From Chamaecyparis obtusa (Eukaryota; Streptophyta; Pinopsida; Cupressales; Cupressaceae): DNA of 64,000 nucleotides. The stretch spans positions 62,001 through 126,000 of the forward strand of contig BSBK01000876.1 of assembly GCA_027943335.1 (NCBI GenBank). Reading direction: 5' to 3'. Under the pieces are notes generated by a model. It did no database searches. It had not been told where the DNA came from and worked only from the letters and a program-made list of their open reading frames with translations. Both the position numbers and the translations under genes were made by a program. Positions 49,586 to 61,690 of this stretch are shown one piece after another (the first letter of the stretch is position 1; every line of letters starts with the position of its first letter).

Positions 49586-51253
49586 TGATGCAGAGCCCAT
49601 TGATCAATTCATTCCAAGATCAAGAGGCTCCACAAGCTGTCCATTAACACTCTATGTTTCCTAGTTTCTCCATTAGGCCTTCTTGCACAAATAAGGGTTA
49701 AACAACTTCAAACCTGAAAGAAATTTTCCAAGTCATCCTAGGGTCTTATCACACCTATTTCAACTTGATTCAATAGGCACCAACTCTCCCAAACACCCTT
49801 TTGATCAAATTATCTATTTGTTGTCCCCAACTAGGCCTCCTCCCTAGTAGCCCTATCAAATGGGTAATCTTCACTTTTCTCATAGTTTTCCCAAAAAACT
49901 CACCAAAAAACATACACTTCCAAATACCATTTTGGAAGTTACTAAACATACTTCAAAATCAACTATCACTCCTTTTGACCAGGTGTACGGAAAATTGTTT
50001 CTCCACTTTTTCTCCTAGGCCTAATTGGGCCATTTAACAAAGCAACTATATGAAATAAATCACCCCAAACCCTGAAATGTTTAGTATTCTTCCATTTTGA
50101 TGCAAAAAAAGGATTTTTAGGCTTCTAATGTCATATTCATCCATTTGATAGGAAAACCCCAAAACCCTCCTTAAAACAAGCCTAAAACTAGGGGCTTCTA
50201 GCTAAGGCACTTCCCCTCACTTCCAAGGTTCAACCAAATTTTATTTAGCATGTCTTGGAAATCCTCTAATACTTTCCAACATAAAAAATTCCCTCATTAT
50301 GGAAGATCCTCTGCTGCTATAGCCATGACACACTTTTCATGCCCTTTCCTAGGGGACAGTCCCGTAGTAGACCCCCATAACCACTTCTACACATTATAAG
50401 ATCAAATTCATAATATAAAAGTCATTTAGAGTCCATTCCATGATAATCAAGGTCCTAAATTTGTGGAATGGCTCTAGACTTCATTTTTTTCCTTCAAATC
50501 AATGATACAACTCATAATTTTATGGACAATCAAAACTATTAATATAAGTCTGATCAAATGGAAAACTCATATTTTTATGGACAATCAACACTATTAATAT
50601 AAGTCTAATCAAATGGAGTTACCCAATCATCCAATAGGTTATAAAACACTAATAACTTGATTCCTACTTCATCCTTAATGCTCCAACAATCAAAACAATC
50701 AATAAAACATAAAATGAACACAAGAAAATGGAAGAAAATGATTATTTTTATTGAGATTATTGTCTCAGACCGTACAAATATGTACCATGCATGTCTCCCT
50801 TCATTAAGTTCCTTCCAAGGCTTTAAATAGCCTCTAACTACCCTTTCCAACTGATCCAAGTTGGTTTCAAATGATTACAAGTCCATTTAGACCCTTAAAC
50901 ATACTTTCCCTTCTAATTGGCACTAGTCATTAGGATTCAAAAATGTGAATTTTAAACTCATAATTACTTGACTTATGGACTTCAAACTTATTCATTTTTT
51001 TCTCATAAGGACCAAATTACATTATTTTTGACTCATTTATACCTAGTTATCTTATTGGCCATTTTTACAGTTTCTAGTTCTAGGGTCCTTACCAAGCCCC
51101 TTAGGACATTTTGCCAATACATTCAATTAATTACAATGAAGAGCCATAATAGGAATTAAAACATTATAATTTAACCTCATGACCCTTATGTTCTCTTCCT
51201 CATGCCTCAAGGTCTTCATTGGTCTCATTTCCTTGTTAGGTGCCCCTGCACCA
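49586..51253 (-). repeat. Array LTR 5 (type P) with internal duplication
   Basis: 1668 bp, the longest copy. It has the type P words CCTAGGGGACAGTCCC and CTTCTACACATT. A tandem duplication of roughly 60 bases lies at about 50510-50625 (ATGGACAATCAA twice) and is absent from the other five LTRs. It arose after the array units separated. Confidence 0.9.
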
Positions 51254-52133
51254 TACTCCCCACTTTTTAAATTCTTTCAAGTCCTCTTCGAAGTGCCTGT
51301 AATAAACATGTTAGAAAACAAAATATTCTTCATTTTAACTCTTGGCTTGAAAAGGTCATCTTGCATGACCTATGACATCCTTTATTGATTTTTTCCTCCA
51401 TTTCTTTCCTTCATCTTTACTTTGGGTTTTCCTCCCATGGGAAAAATGTGAACAGTAGCAAGTGCATCACAACTATTGTTGTAAGCATCTGCAAACTGGT
51501 CACAAGTGCCTCCCAAAGACATTTCTCTTCCTTGAATCCACCAACATGCCACACCTCCATCCTTGGAGAATAAACCAATTCTTGAGCCTCCTCATGGCCC
51601 ACCAAACCACCTTGAGTCTCTTCATATGAGACCATATCAAACATCACCATCTGATTATCTTCTTCTTTTTGCCATTCTCCTTGGCATACCAAATCATCTG
51701 CAACTTCTAAGGCTACATCATTAGCCTCTTCTTATGTTTTCTTCAAGTTACCTTACCACACAGTACCCATTTCCACATTCAAAGGATATAACACAGTCCC
51801 AATCATAACTTTGTCTTCATGTTCAAGCCCTTCAAGACTTGACTCCCTGTTGTCTTCACCGACATCTTTGTCTTTTGTATCTCCTTCAACCCCTTCAACA
51901 TTGGGTTCTTCATCCTCTTGTTCTTGCATTAGGATTTTTTCAAGATTCTTTATTTTTTCCTCATTCTCATCTAAGGATTTTTCAGATCTCCTTAACTCTT
52001 CTTCTTCCTCTCATTTTTTCTAAACTCTTTCCACTCTTTGAATGCTTGTAGCATCTCCCTCTCTGACCTTCTCAAAGCCATCTTCACCTATCTAGGATTC
52101 ATGTTCCCAGATCTTCTCAATCTGATACCAATT
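51254..52133 (-). pseudogene. Array internal region 5 (type beta) with broken ORF
   Basis: 880 bp, adjacent to the outermost 5' LTR. Primer site at 52119-52130. The frame starts with ATG at 52081 and ends at the stop by 51417. The last 91 codons (51417-51692) are open and contain the conserved WHVGG and CLWEAL words. The N-terminal half is Lys/Glu-rich. Length of the whole frame is about 220 codons. Confidence 0.75.
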
Positions 52134-53761
52134 TTATGTAGAGACCATTGATCAATTCATTCCAAAATCAAGAGACTCCACAAGATGTCCATTAATGCTC
52201 TATGTTTCCTAGTTTCTCCACTAGGCCCTCTTGCACCAATAAGGGTTAAATGACTCCAAACTCCCAAGACTTTTTCCAATCCATCCTAGGGTCTTATCAC
52301 ACCTATTTCAACTTGATTCAATAGGTACCAACTCCCCAAAACACCCTTTTGATCAAATTTTCTATTTGTTGTCCCAAACTAGGCCTCCTCCCTAGTAGCC
52401 CTGTCAAACGGGTAATCTTCACTTTTCTCCAAATTTTCCCAAATAAATTTCCAAAAAAAATAAACTTCTAGATACCCTTTTGGAAGTTACTAAACATACT
52501 TAATAATCAAGTATCACCTCTTTGGACTAGGTGTATGGAAAATAACTACTCCACTTTTGCTCCTAGGCCTAATTGGGCCATTTTACAAAGCAACTATGTG
52601 AGATACTTCACCCCAAACCCCATAACCTTAATTAGTCTTCACTTTTGATGTGAAACAAAGGATTTTTAGGGTTCTAAGGTCCTATGCATCCATTTGATAG
52701 GCAACCCCCAAAACCCTCCTTAAAATAAGCCTAAAACTAGGGCCTTCTAGTTAAGGCACTTCCCCTCACTTCTAGGGTTCAAAAAAACTTTCTTCAGCAT
52801 TTATTGGACATCCTCTAGCACTTTCAAACATAAAAACATTCCCTAATTATGGCCAATCCTCTCCTGCTATAGCCATGGCACACTTTTGATGCCCTTTCCC
52901 AGGGGACAGTCTCGTTGTAGACCCCCATAACCAATTCTCCTATATATTATAAGATCAAATTCATAATATAGAAGTCATTTAGAGTCCATTCCATGAGAAT
53001 CAAGGTCCTACATTCATGTAATGGCTCTAAACTTCATTGTTTTACCTTCAAATCAATGATAAAACTCAGATTTTAAGGGACAATCAGCACTATGAATGTA
53101 AATCTGATCAAATAGAGTTACCAAATCATCCAATAGGGTATAAAACACTTATAAATTGATTTCTACTTCATCCTTAATGCTCCAATAATTGAAAGAATCA
53201 ATAAAACATGAAATGAACACAAGAAAATGACTAATTTTTTTAGATTGTTGTCCCAGTCCCTACAAATCCATAACGGGAATGTCTCCCTTCTTTGAATGCC
53301 TTCCAAGGATTTAAATAACCCCTAGCTACCCATCCCAATTGATCCAAGTCAGTTTCAAATGATTACAAGTCCATTTAGACCCTTAAACATATGTTCCCTC
53401 ATAATTGGCACTAGCCGTTAGGATTCAAAATTTTGAATTTTAAACTAATAATTACTTGACTCCTAATAACTTATGGACTTGAAAATTATTCATTTTGATC
53501 TCATAAGGACCAAATTACATTATTGTTGACTCATTTATCCCTAGTTATCCTATTGGCACTTATTGGCCATTTTTATATTTTTTGGTTCTAGGGTCCTTAC
53601 TAGGCCCCTCGGGACATTTTGCGAATACATTCAATTAATTACAATGAAGAGCCGTAATAGGAAATAAAATATTATAAGTTAACCTCAAGACCCTTCCATG
53701 GTCTTCCTCATGCCTCAAGGTCTTCATTGGTCTCCTTGCCTTGTCAGGTGCCCCTGCACCA
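52134..53761 (-). repeat. Array LTR 6 (type Q), outermost 5' LTR
   Basis: 1628 bp, from TTATGTAGAGACC to CCCTGCACCA. It has the type Q words CCCAGGGGACAGTCTC and ATTCTCCTATATATT. It is followed directly by the target duplication ATCAT. Confidence 0.9.
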
Positions 53762-53766
53762 ATCAT
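53762..53766 (+). repeat. Right target-site duplication of the array (ATCAT)
   Basis: Identical to 39489-39493. Confidence 0.85.
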
Positions 53767-54506
53767 AGGAGTGTATAACTAGAATTTCCTATTGGAGTAT
53801 TATTTATATGACATTAATAGAGAATATAAAATGACTGAACCAGTCTAGAGAGTAGTATGCTCTTAATTTTATTATATTTATGATCATCGGGTTTTGAAAG
53901 AAATTTGAGTGTGTCATAATTTATTTTATTTCAAAAGGTTGGGATATCCCTGACTGATTTGAACCAATAATTTTCCAATATTTTCCTTGAGTGATGTTTT
54001 CATTGCGGCTTGCTTGATACTTTAAAATGTTTAGTTTCAGGGATGCAGGGGAAATTGATTAGCTTGATGTTTGAAAAGAAATCATTGACTAAATTATAAT
54101 AATTATATCCTTCCACACATGCATACTGAGACAAAAAGAATTCCTTAATCAGTTAATAGAAAAACAAGAGAAAGTATTTATTTGTCCCTCTGAAATCATA
54201 GCAGCACTTGGAAATGAATGGTAGAAACCACAATGTGCTCTAACTGTTCCCTTTACCAAATATGGTTTATTGGTCATAGTTCATCTTAGACTCCTCAAAT
54301 GGTGTTGTTCACAATTAGAACCTTTATATTCTTATGGATCCCTTGCTATAGGCAATATGAGTACAGATGTATGTTTTCTTAGTATATGAGAGACTCTTTG
54401 CACCTTTGCAGGGATTTATTCAAGGGCTTAAGCTAGTGAATTGCACATAGTGGGAATATCCAGCACATGAAAAGCCAAAATATCCAATTTGTTGAATCTG
54501 CACTAA
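53767..54506. other. Flanking DNA, no gene recognised
   Basis: AT-rich sequence with no motif. It may belong with the possible copia remnant just above it. Confidence 0.4.
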
Positions 54507-54731
54507 TCATACACTATTATCTTGGTTACCAGAAAATATGCAAGTTGACCCCTCAATAGAATCTGACAACACATGAATGTTCATGCCAATATTGAGATAT
54601 GACCAAGAAAAATCTTCACCCGATACTACTATCGTATTGATAAAGCAATCACAATTATATGTTCCAGATACTAAATTAAAGTCGATACAAATATCTATCT
54701 TTGAATTCTTACTTTCTAATGTGATAAACAT
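54507..54731 (-). pseudogene. Possible copia protease remnant
   Basis: A 74-codon minus-strand frame contains SYLNIGMNIHVLSD. Its spacing of Tyr, Gly, His, Val, Ser and Asp resembles the protease motif of plant Ty1/copia elements, but the catalytic Asp is Asn and the following Ser is Ile. Nothing else of copia (GAG-pre-integrase, integrase, RT) is recognisable nearby. This rests on one short motif. Confidence 0.25.
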
Positions 54732-55573
54732 GAATATTTGATATCATCCCTTAATCATGGTTATAACCTTTGATTTGTGGATGTTGGGTCCAACACAAAA
54801 TACTATGCCCAACATTCTCAATTAACTATTGACCCTAATATACTACCCAGTCATATTAACTTTGTTAAGTAATATCGCACCACCAAAATATTTATTTGCC
54901 AACTATATAAATATTAATCTAGCCCATGATGGTATATTAAGCCACTGCACAATATTTTCACACCTTTGCACTTAAACTCTTAGTAATAATATTAGAAATA
55001 ATATCCTACAAATCACAACATATAAAGCATGTGATAGATATCAAAATATCCAAAGATAACATGAACAACAAAGACTGACAACAATAATATTATATTTTAG
55101 AATAAACTTATATTTCCCCAAGTTAAGAATCTCAAGATAAATGACCACAGACGTGTGAATAGCTTATTTCTGTAAATTTGTCTTCGAATGAATACTTCAC
55201 GAATATGTATAATATCTAGTAGGTAGAAAGTGGAATATCTGAAAAGATATTTCCAATTGGAAACTAGGGTAGATAGTCTCACCACCGGAACTGCACACTC
55301 CTTTAGCTTGCATGCCTCTGGCAAAAGAAATAATGAAATTCCAAACATTTGATGATGATTTACTTCACCCAACCAACTTCCTTATAAAGAGCTCTAGGAA
55401 ACATCTGGAAGGTTAGATCGAATAAATAAAGTGACTTATTTTATTAATTTATTATTTCCAATGTGTTTTATAGTTAAATTAATTAATTAAAGTCATCCTT
55501 AGGATAAATTAATTTTTGGACAACTTAGTTAATTAATTAATTAAGTCACTTTTGAAAACTTGGGGACATTATA
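54732..55573 (-). repeat. LTR of a minus-strand gypsy-type fragment (inner edge uncertain)
   Basis: The high end is clear. On the minus strand the sequence reads polypurine tract, then TATAATGTCCCC at 55573, the same start as the LTR at 6010. A TATA-like TTATAAGG (minus strand) lies near 55381-55388. The other end of this LTR could not be located, so the lower limit is arbitrary. Confidence 0.45.
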
Positions 55574-56030
55574 ATCCTCCTAACCCAAATATTGCTTGTC
55601 CTCAAGCAATCCACCAACAAAATTGGTTGTCCTTTGAAAGCAAGTACTGGGATCTCAAGCCAATTATGGAGGCCAAAATGAACACCTACTGAAAGCATTT
55701 TGCACCATGACTACAAGTACTACCTCCTTAACTCTCTTAGATGTGAGCTGATAGAGCCTTTGAATGTAGCAGGCTAAATTTCCAATGTTGTGCAAATCTC
55801 CATTAGGATTCTATTGCTCCACTCTAGTATAAAAAACATTATGCTCGAAGTTGAGAAGTAACATGTCATGATCCCACTAAAGTAATGCACTAGACATGTC
55901 AGTGCCATTGCTAGGGTTACCAAAACATCATGCTTATCCTCCCTCCTATAATTAGAGCTCCTTAACATAATGGAAAACCAAGGTAAGAATTTTAGGAAGC
56001 TACAATAGGGTGTCTGGAGCATCCTTCCTT
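55574..56030 (-). mobile_element. 3' end of a gypsy-type element
   Basis: Next to the LTR edge lie a purine tract (minus strand TTTGGGTTAGGAGGAT) and the hairpin ATTGCTTG/CAAGCAAT at 55591-55610, as at 6026-6047. The remaining ~400 bases have a minus-strand open frame (55774-56022) without a domain I recognise. Similarity to the element at 4796 is limited to the tract and hairpin. Confidence 0.5.
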
Positions 56031-56164
56031 TCTAAGCCCAAGGGCAGGGCATCCTTATGCCCCATTGGCCTCATGGGACTATTTGTGACCACCATGAGGT
56101 GGTGTGCTTAGAAAAATACCTCACAACAATTTCTCCCTCCTTGTATTCACTTATTATCCCTACC

Positions 56165-56990
56165 ATGATTGACTACGATAAACATATAAGAGTTACACAT
56201 TATAGCATGTATTCTTCAAATATAGGGTGACATAAAAATGTCATATTCATACACATTATTTATAAAAAAGAGATCATAAATAGGACCATTATTCATAAGT
56301 AATAAATCATAAATAAAAACAACTATAATGTTTATTATAAGAACTAATACTTCATACCAATTTATAATAATATTATTGTTCAACATGTTCTAAGACAAAT
56401 AGTTGTAAGACAGATTTGATTGGTTTGATGATTTGAGGTATTGGTGAGTTGTGATTAAGTAATTATTGATTAGATGATTGAGAAGTGATTATATAATAAA
56501 TACTAGTTTCACATGTTGATAGATGGTGATTGAATGAATGTTGATTTGATAGAGTGATTCTTGATTGTTGAATTGTATGTATTCTTAATCCCAAATTGAA
56601 GTGATGATTGATGTGAATATTATTATTGTTTTCTTAATCTTTCTAAATGATTTATTGTGAGATGATGGATGAAGTACAATGATTGATAAGTCCTCCTTCA
56701 ATACTTGGAATGAAATATCCTTTATACTTTATTAGAGAAATGATCACCACCATTCATAAGAAATGAGTCACCATAATCTGCACGTATAGTAGAGTTGGCT
56801 TGGGCCATGGGTTTGCTCCATATTGGTATCAGGTTTGACTTCGAGGCTCGGTCTTACCCAATGCACATAGTTTGTGAGTTATTGTGTGCATCATTAGAGG
56901 GTAAATTTTACCTTATCTCACCCTTCTTGAATTTCAACTTGACAATATGTAAGAGAAAGGAAATGAAGTTGGGCACTGAGGTGAGTTGTG
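56165..56990 (+). repeat. Segment X, first copy
   Basis: Begins AAACATATAAGAG with TCATATTCATACACATTATTTATAA soon after. It then holds two direct copies of an ATAAATCATAAATA-type word about 30 bases apart and a long GATT-rich stretch. The end (AGAGGGTAAATTTTACCTTATCTCACC) merges into the tail of a monomer. Confidence 0.75.
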
Positions 56991-58304
56991 GCGATACCTC
57001 TAAGTTAACAAAAAAAAGAATTGAATCACCAATTTACATTGTTGTCTTTGTGAATAATATATTACACCCCACATTGATTTCACTTTAATGTCCTCTTAAA
57101 TTGAAACCTTCTCCCCTTTATATCTTACAATGTGGGGGAGAGTCACACCTTTTCATCATGTTTTCCTTTCGTAATCACTACAGCCTTTAACAATCACCAC
57201 CTTTTGAAAGAGTCACAAACCTTCACCATTTTTGTCATTTACAAGTGTCACAACCTTTCATAACTTTTCCTTTTGAAGGAGTCACTTCCTTATTTTTCTT
57301 CCTATTCATTTTTCTCTTTCATTAATTCTTAGAGAGCTACTCTTGCCTAAGCTCACCACTTCCTGAACCCTAACTTAGAAATATGTAAGACCAACGTAGG
57401 GTAGGTTGGACATTGGAATGAGTCATGAGGATACCTCTGAGTTAATAAAAAATCAATTGAATCAACACTTTTCATTGTTTCCTTTGTGAATAATATACTA
57501 TACCCCACATTGATTTCACTTAAATGTCCTCCTAAATTGAAATATTCTCCCTTTTGTATCTTCTAATGTAGGGGAGAGTCAAATCTCTTCATTATATATA
57601 CCATTTGTGATCATCACAACTTTTTACAATTGCCACTCTTCAAAAGAGTCACTCTCTTCACCATTTTTGTCATTTACAAGTGTCACAATGTATTATAACT
57701 TTGTCTTTTGAAAAAGTCACTTCCATATTTTTTGCTTATTCTTTTCTCTATTACATCAATCCTTAGAGGGATAATCTTGCCCCATCTCACCTCTTCATGA
57801 ACCCCAACTTGGAAATATGTAATACCAATGTAAGGTAAGTTGGGCACTAGGTTGAGTCAAGGGGATACCTCTGAGTTAACAAAAAAAATTGAGTCACTAT
57901 TTTTCATTGTTGCCTTTGTGAATAATATATTATACCCCATATTGATTTCACTTGAATGTCCTCATAAATTAAAACCTCCTCCCCTTTGTATCTTCCAATG
58001 TGGGGGAGAGTCACATCTTTTCATCATGCCCTCTCTTTCCAATCATCACAACCTTTCACAATTGTCACCATTTAAAAGAGTCACAACCATTCAAATTTTA
58101 TTTCATTTGTGAGTGTCACAACCTTTCATAATTTTTCCTTTTGTAGGAGTTACTTATTTTTTTATTATTCATTTTTCCCTTTTGTATTAATTCTTAAAGG
58201 GCTAGTCTTGCCTCAACTCACAACTTTATGAACCCCAACTTGATAATTTTTAAAACTAAGGTAAGCCAAGTTAGGCACTAGGCTGACTCACAATGATACT
58301 TATG

Positions 58305-59125
58305 AGTTAAACATATAAGATCTGTTACACATTATTGCATGTATTTTCTAAATAGAGGGTGGAATAAACATATCATATTCATACACATTATTTATAAGCA
58401 ATAAATCATAAATATGACCATTACTCATAAGTAAGAAATCATAAATAAGAACCAATATAATATTTATTATAAGAACTAATACTTCATATCAATTTATAAT
58501 AATATTTAGATTTTGTATGTTGTAAGATAAATTGTTATAAGATAGATCTGATTGGTTTGATGATTTGATATATTGGTGAGTTATGATTAAGTAATTATCG
58601 ATTAGATTATAGAGAAGTGACAATATAATAAATGCTAGTTTGACATGTTGATGGATGGTGATTGAATGAATGTTGATTTTATAAAGTGATGCTTGATTGT
58701 TGAATTTTATGTATTCTTGATCCCAAATTGAAGTTATGATTAACATGAATTTGATTATTGTTTGTTTGATCTTTCTAATTGATTGATTTCTTGATTTCTT
58801 ATGAGACGGTGGACAAAGTATAATGATTGATAAGTCTTCCTTCAATACTTAGCATGGAATATCCTTTATACTTTATTGGAGAAAGGGTCACCACCATTCA
58901 TAAGAAATGAATCACCACAACCTACATGTATAGAAGCATTGGCTTGGGTCATGGGTTTTCTCCCTAGTAGTATTGGGTTTGACTTTGAGGCTTAGTCTTT
59001 CCCAATGCACATGGTTTGTGAGCTATTATGTGCATCCTAAAAGGTCAATCTTGCCTTAGATCACCTTTCCTGAATCCTAACTTGGCAATATGTAAGAACA
59101 CAACAATTGGGTACTAGGATGAGTC
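58305..59125 (+). repeat. Segment X, second copy
   Basis: Joined to the preceding C monomer at TGAGTTAAACATATAAGA, and to the next A monomer through GTGCATCC followed by the monomer tail (GGTCAATCTTGCC). X therefore replaces part of a monomer and does not sit between complete ones. Confidence 0.75.
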
Positions 59126-60869
59126 ATGGAAATACCTCTGATTTAAGAAAAAAAATTGAGTCACCACTTTTTATTTTTGTCTTTGTGAATAATATATTAT
59201 ACCCCACATTGATTTCACTTGAATGTCTTCTTAAATTAAAATCTTATGTCATTTATATCTTTCAATGTGGGGGAGAGGCACATTTCATTATCACGTTTAC
59301 CTTTTGCAATCATTGCAAGCTTTAACAATTGACACCCTTCAAAAAAGTCACAATCCTTCACCAATTTTGTGGTTTGCAAGTGTCAAAACTTTTCATAATT
59401 TTTCCTTTTACAGGAGTCACTTTCTTATTTTTCTTCTTATACATTTTTCTCTTCCATTTTTAATAAGCTACTTTTGTCTAAGCTCACCCCTTCCAGAACC
59501 CCAACTTGAAAATATGTAAAAGAAAGATGAGGTAGTTGGGCAGTGAACTGAGTCATGGAAATACCTCTTAGTTAACAAATAAAATAAAATTGAGTCTCCA
59601 CTTTTCATTGTTGTCTTTGTGAATAATATATTATACCCCACATTGATTTCACTTGAATGTCCTCCTAAATTGAAACCTTCTCTCATTTATATCTTCTAAT
59701 ATAAGGGAGAGTCACACCTTTTCATCATGTTTATCTTTTGCAATCATTACAACCTTTAAAAATTTTCACCCTTTGAAAAAGTCACAACCCTTCACCATTT
59801 TTATCATTTACGAGTGTCACAACATTTCATAACTTTGTCTTTTGAAGAAGTCACTTCCTTATTTTTCTTCTTATTTCTTTTTCTCTTCCATTAATTCTTA
59901 GAGAGCCACACTTTCCTAAGCTCACCCCTTCCCAAACCCTAACTTGGCAATATGTAAGACCAAGGTAAGGTAGGCTGGGTACTAGGCTAAGTCATGAGAA
60001 CACCTCTTAGTTAACAAAAAAATTAATTCAGTCACCACTTTTCATGGTTGCCTTTATGAATAATATACTATACCCCACAATGATTTCACTTAAATGTCCT
60101 CTTAAAAAAAAATCTTCTCCTTTGTATTTTCTAATTTGACGGAGAGTCACATCTCTTCATCATATCTATCTTTCACAATCATCACAACCTTTTACAATTG
60201 TCACTCTTCAAAAAATTCATAATTCTTCACCATTTTTGTCATTTGCAAGTGTCACAATGTATCATAAATTTACCTTTTGAAAAAGTCACTTTCATATTTT
60301 TCCTTATTCTTTTTTCTCTTAAATTAATCCTTAAAAGGCTAATCTTGCCTCAGCTCACCCATTCTTGAACCACAACTTGGCAATATGTAAGATGAAGGTA
60401 ACGTAAATTGGACTTTAGGCTGAGTCATGGGGATACCTCTGAGTTAACTAAAAAGAGAAATTGAGTCACTATTTTTCATTGTTACCTTTATGAATAATAT
60501 ATTATACCCCATATTGATTTTACTTGAATGTCCTCCTAAAATGAAACCTCCTCCCCTTTGTATCTTCTAATGTGGGAGAGAGTCACATTTCTTCATCATG
60601 CCCACCTTTTACAATTATCACAATTTTAAACAATTTTCACCCTTCAAAAGAGTCAACTTTTCACCATTTTTTTTTATTTTTGAGTGTCACAACCTTTCAT
60701 AATTTTTCTTTTAGCTAGAGTTACTTTTTTTTATTATTTCTTTTTCTTTTTCTATTAATTCTTATAGGGATAGTCTTGCCTCAACTCACAACTTCATAAA
60801 CCTTAAATTGGAAATATATAAGACTAAGGTAAGTGAGGTTAGGCACTGGATTGAGTCACAATTATACAT

Positions 60870-61690
60870 GAGTTAAACATATTTAAGAGCTACACATTAT
60901 TGCATGTATTCTCCAAATATAGGGTGACATAAAAATATCATATTCATACACATTATTTATAAGCAAGAAATTATAAATAGACTATTATTCATAAGTAAGA
61001 AAAATCATAAATAAGAACCACTTCATAATTTTTATTATAAGAACTACTACTTCATACCAATTTATAATTATATTCAGATTTTGTATGCTATAAGGCAGAT
61101 CGTTGTAAGACATATCTGATTGGTTCAATGATTTGAGGTATTGGTGATTTATGATTAAGTAATTATCGATTAGATGATTGAGAAGTGATGATATAATAAA
61201 TGACAGTTTGACATGTTGATGGATGGTGATTGAATGAATGTTTATTTGATAGAGTGATGCTTGATTTATAACTCGCATGTATTTTTGATCTAAGATTGAG
61301 GTGATGTTTGATGTGAATTTGATTATTGTTTTCTTAATCTTTCTAATTGATTGATTGAAAAATTTCTTTCAAGATGATAGATGAAGTATAATGATTGATA
61401 AGTCCTCCTTTAATACTTGGAATGAAATATGCCTTATACTTTATTGGAGAAAGGGTCACCACCATTCACAAGAAATGAGTCAACATAACATACATGTATA
61501 GTAGAGTTGCACCATGGGTTTTATTCTCATTTGTATGAAGTTTGACTTTGAGGCTCAGACTTTCCCAATGCACATGGTTTTTGAGCTATTGTGTGCATCC
61601 TTAGAGGGTCAATATTTCCTTAGATCACCCTTCATAAATGTCAACTTTGAAATATGTATGAGCAAGGTAAGGCAATTGATCACTAAATTC
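60870..61690 (+). repeat. Segment X, third copy
   Basis: Same joins as the second copy. After this copy, two further C-to-A junctions (near 62801 and 63971) lack X and read TTCTTAATAGAAA(A/G)AATTGAGTCACC in both cases. Confidence 0.75.

Larger units (their letters stand above)
39494..53761 (-). mobile_element. Tandem array of six LTRs and five internal regions
   Basis: Six direct repeats of about 1.62-1.67 kb alternate with five internal regions of 0.83-0.92 kb, all on the minus strand and head to tail. Every LTR reads TGGTGCAG-type at its start and CTGCATCA-type at its end. Every internal region has a primer site at one side and a purine tract at the other. The whole 14.3-kb block is flanked by ATCAT at 39489-39493 and 53762-53766. 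Diagnostic words show two alternating LTR types and two alternating internal types, so the repeat unit of the array is a dimer of about 5.1 kb. No RT, integrase or protease is present, so the element must be non-autonomous. Confidence 0.9.

Noticed and set aside
56810..56830. ATTGGTATCAGG as a primer-binding site
   Set aside because: It matches only part of the consensus. The equivalent positions in the other X copies do not keep it and no LTR edge lies beside it.
58489..58845. 118-codon minus-strand frame, with a relative at 60985-61278
   Set aside because: Both lie in the repeated segment X, are Ile/Asn-rich, and the third copy of X does not keep the frame. They are shadows of AT-rich repeat DNA.
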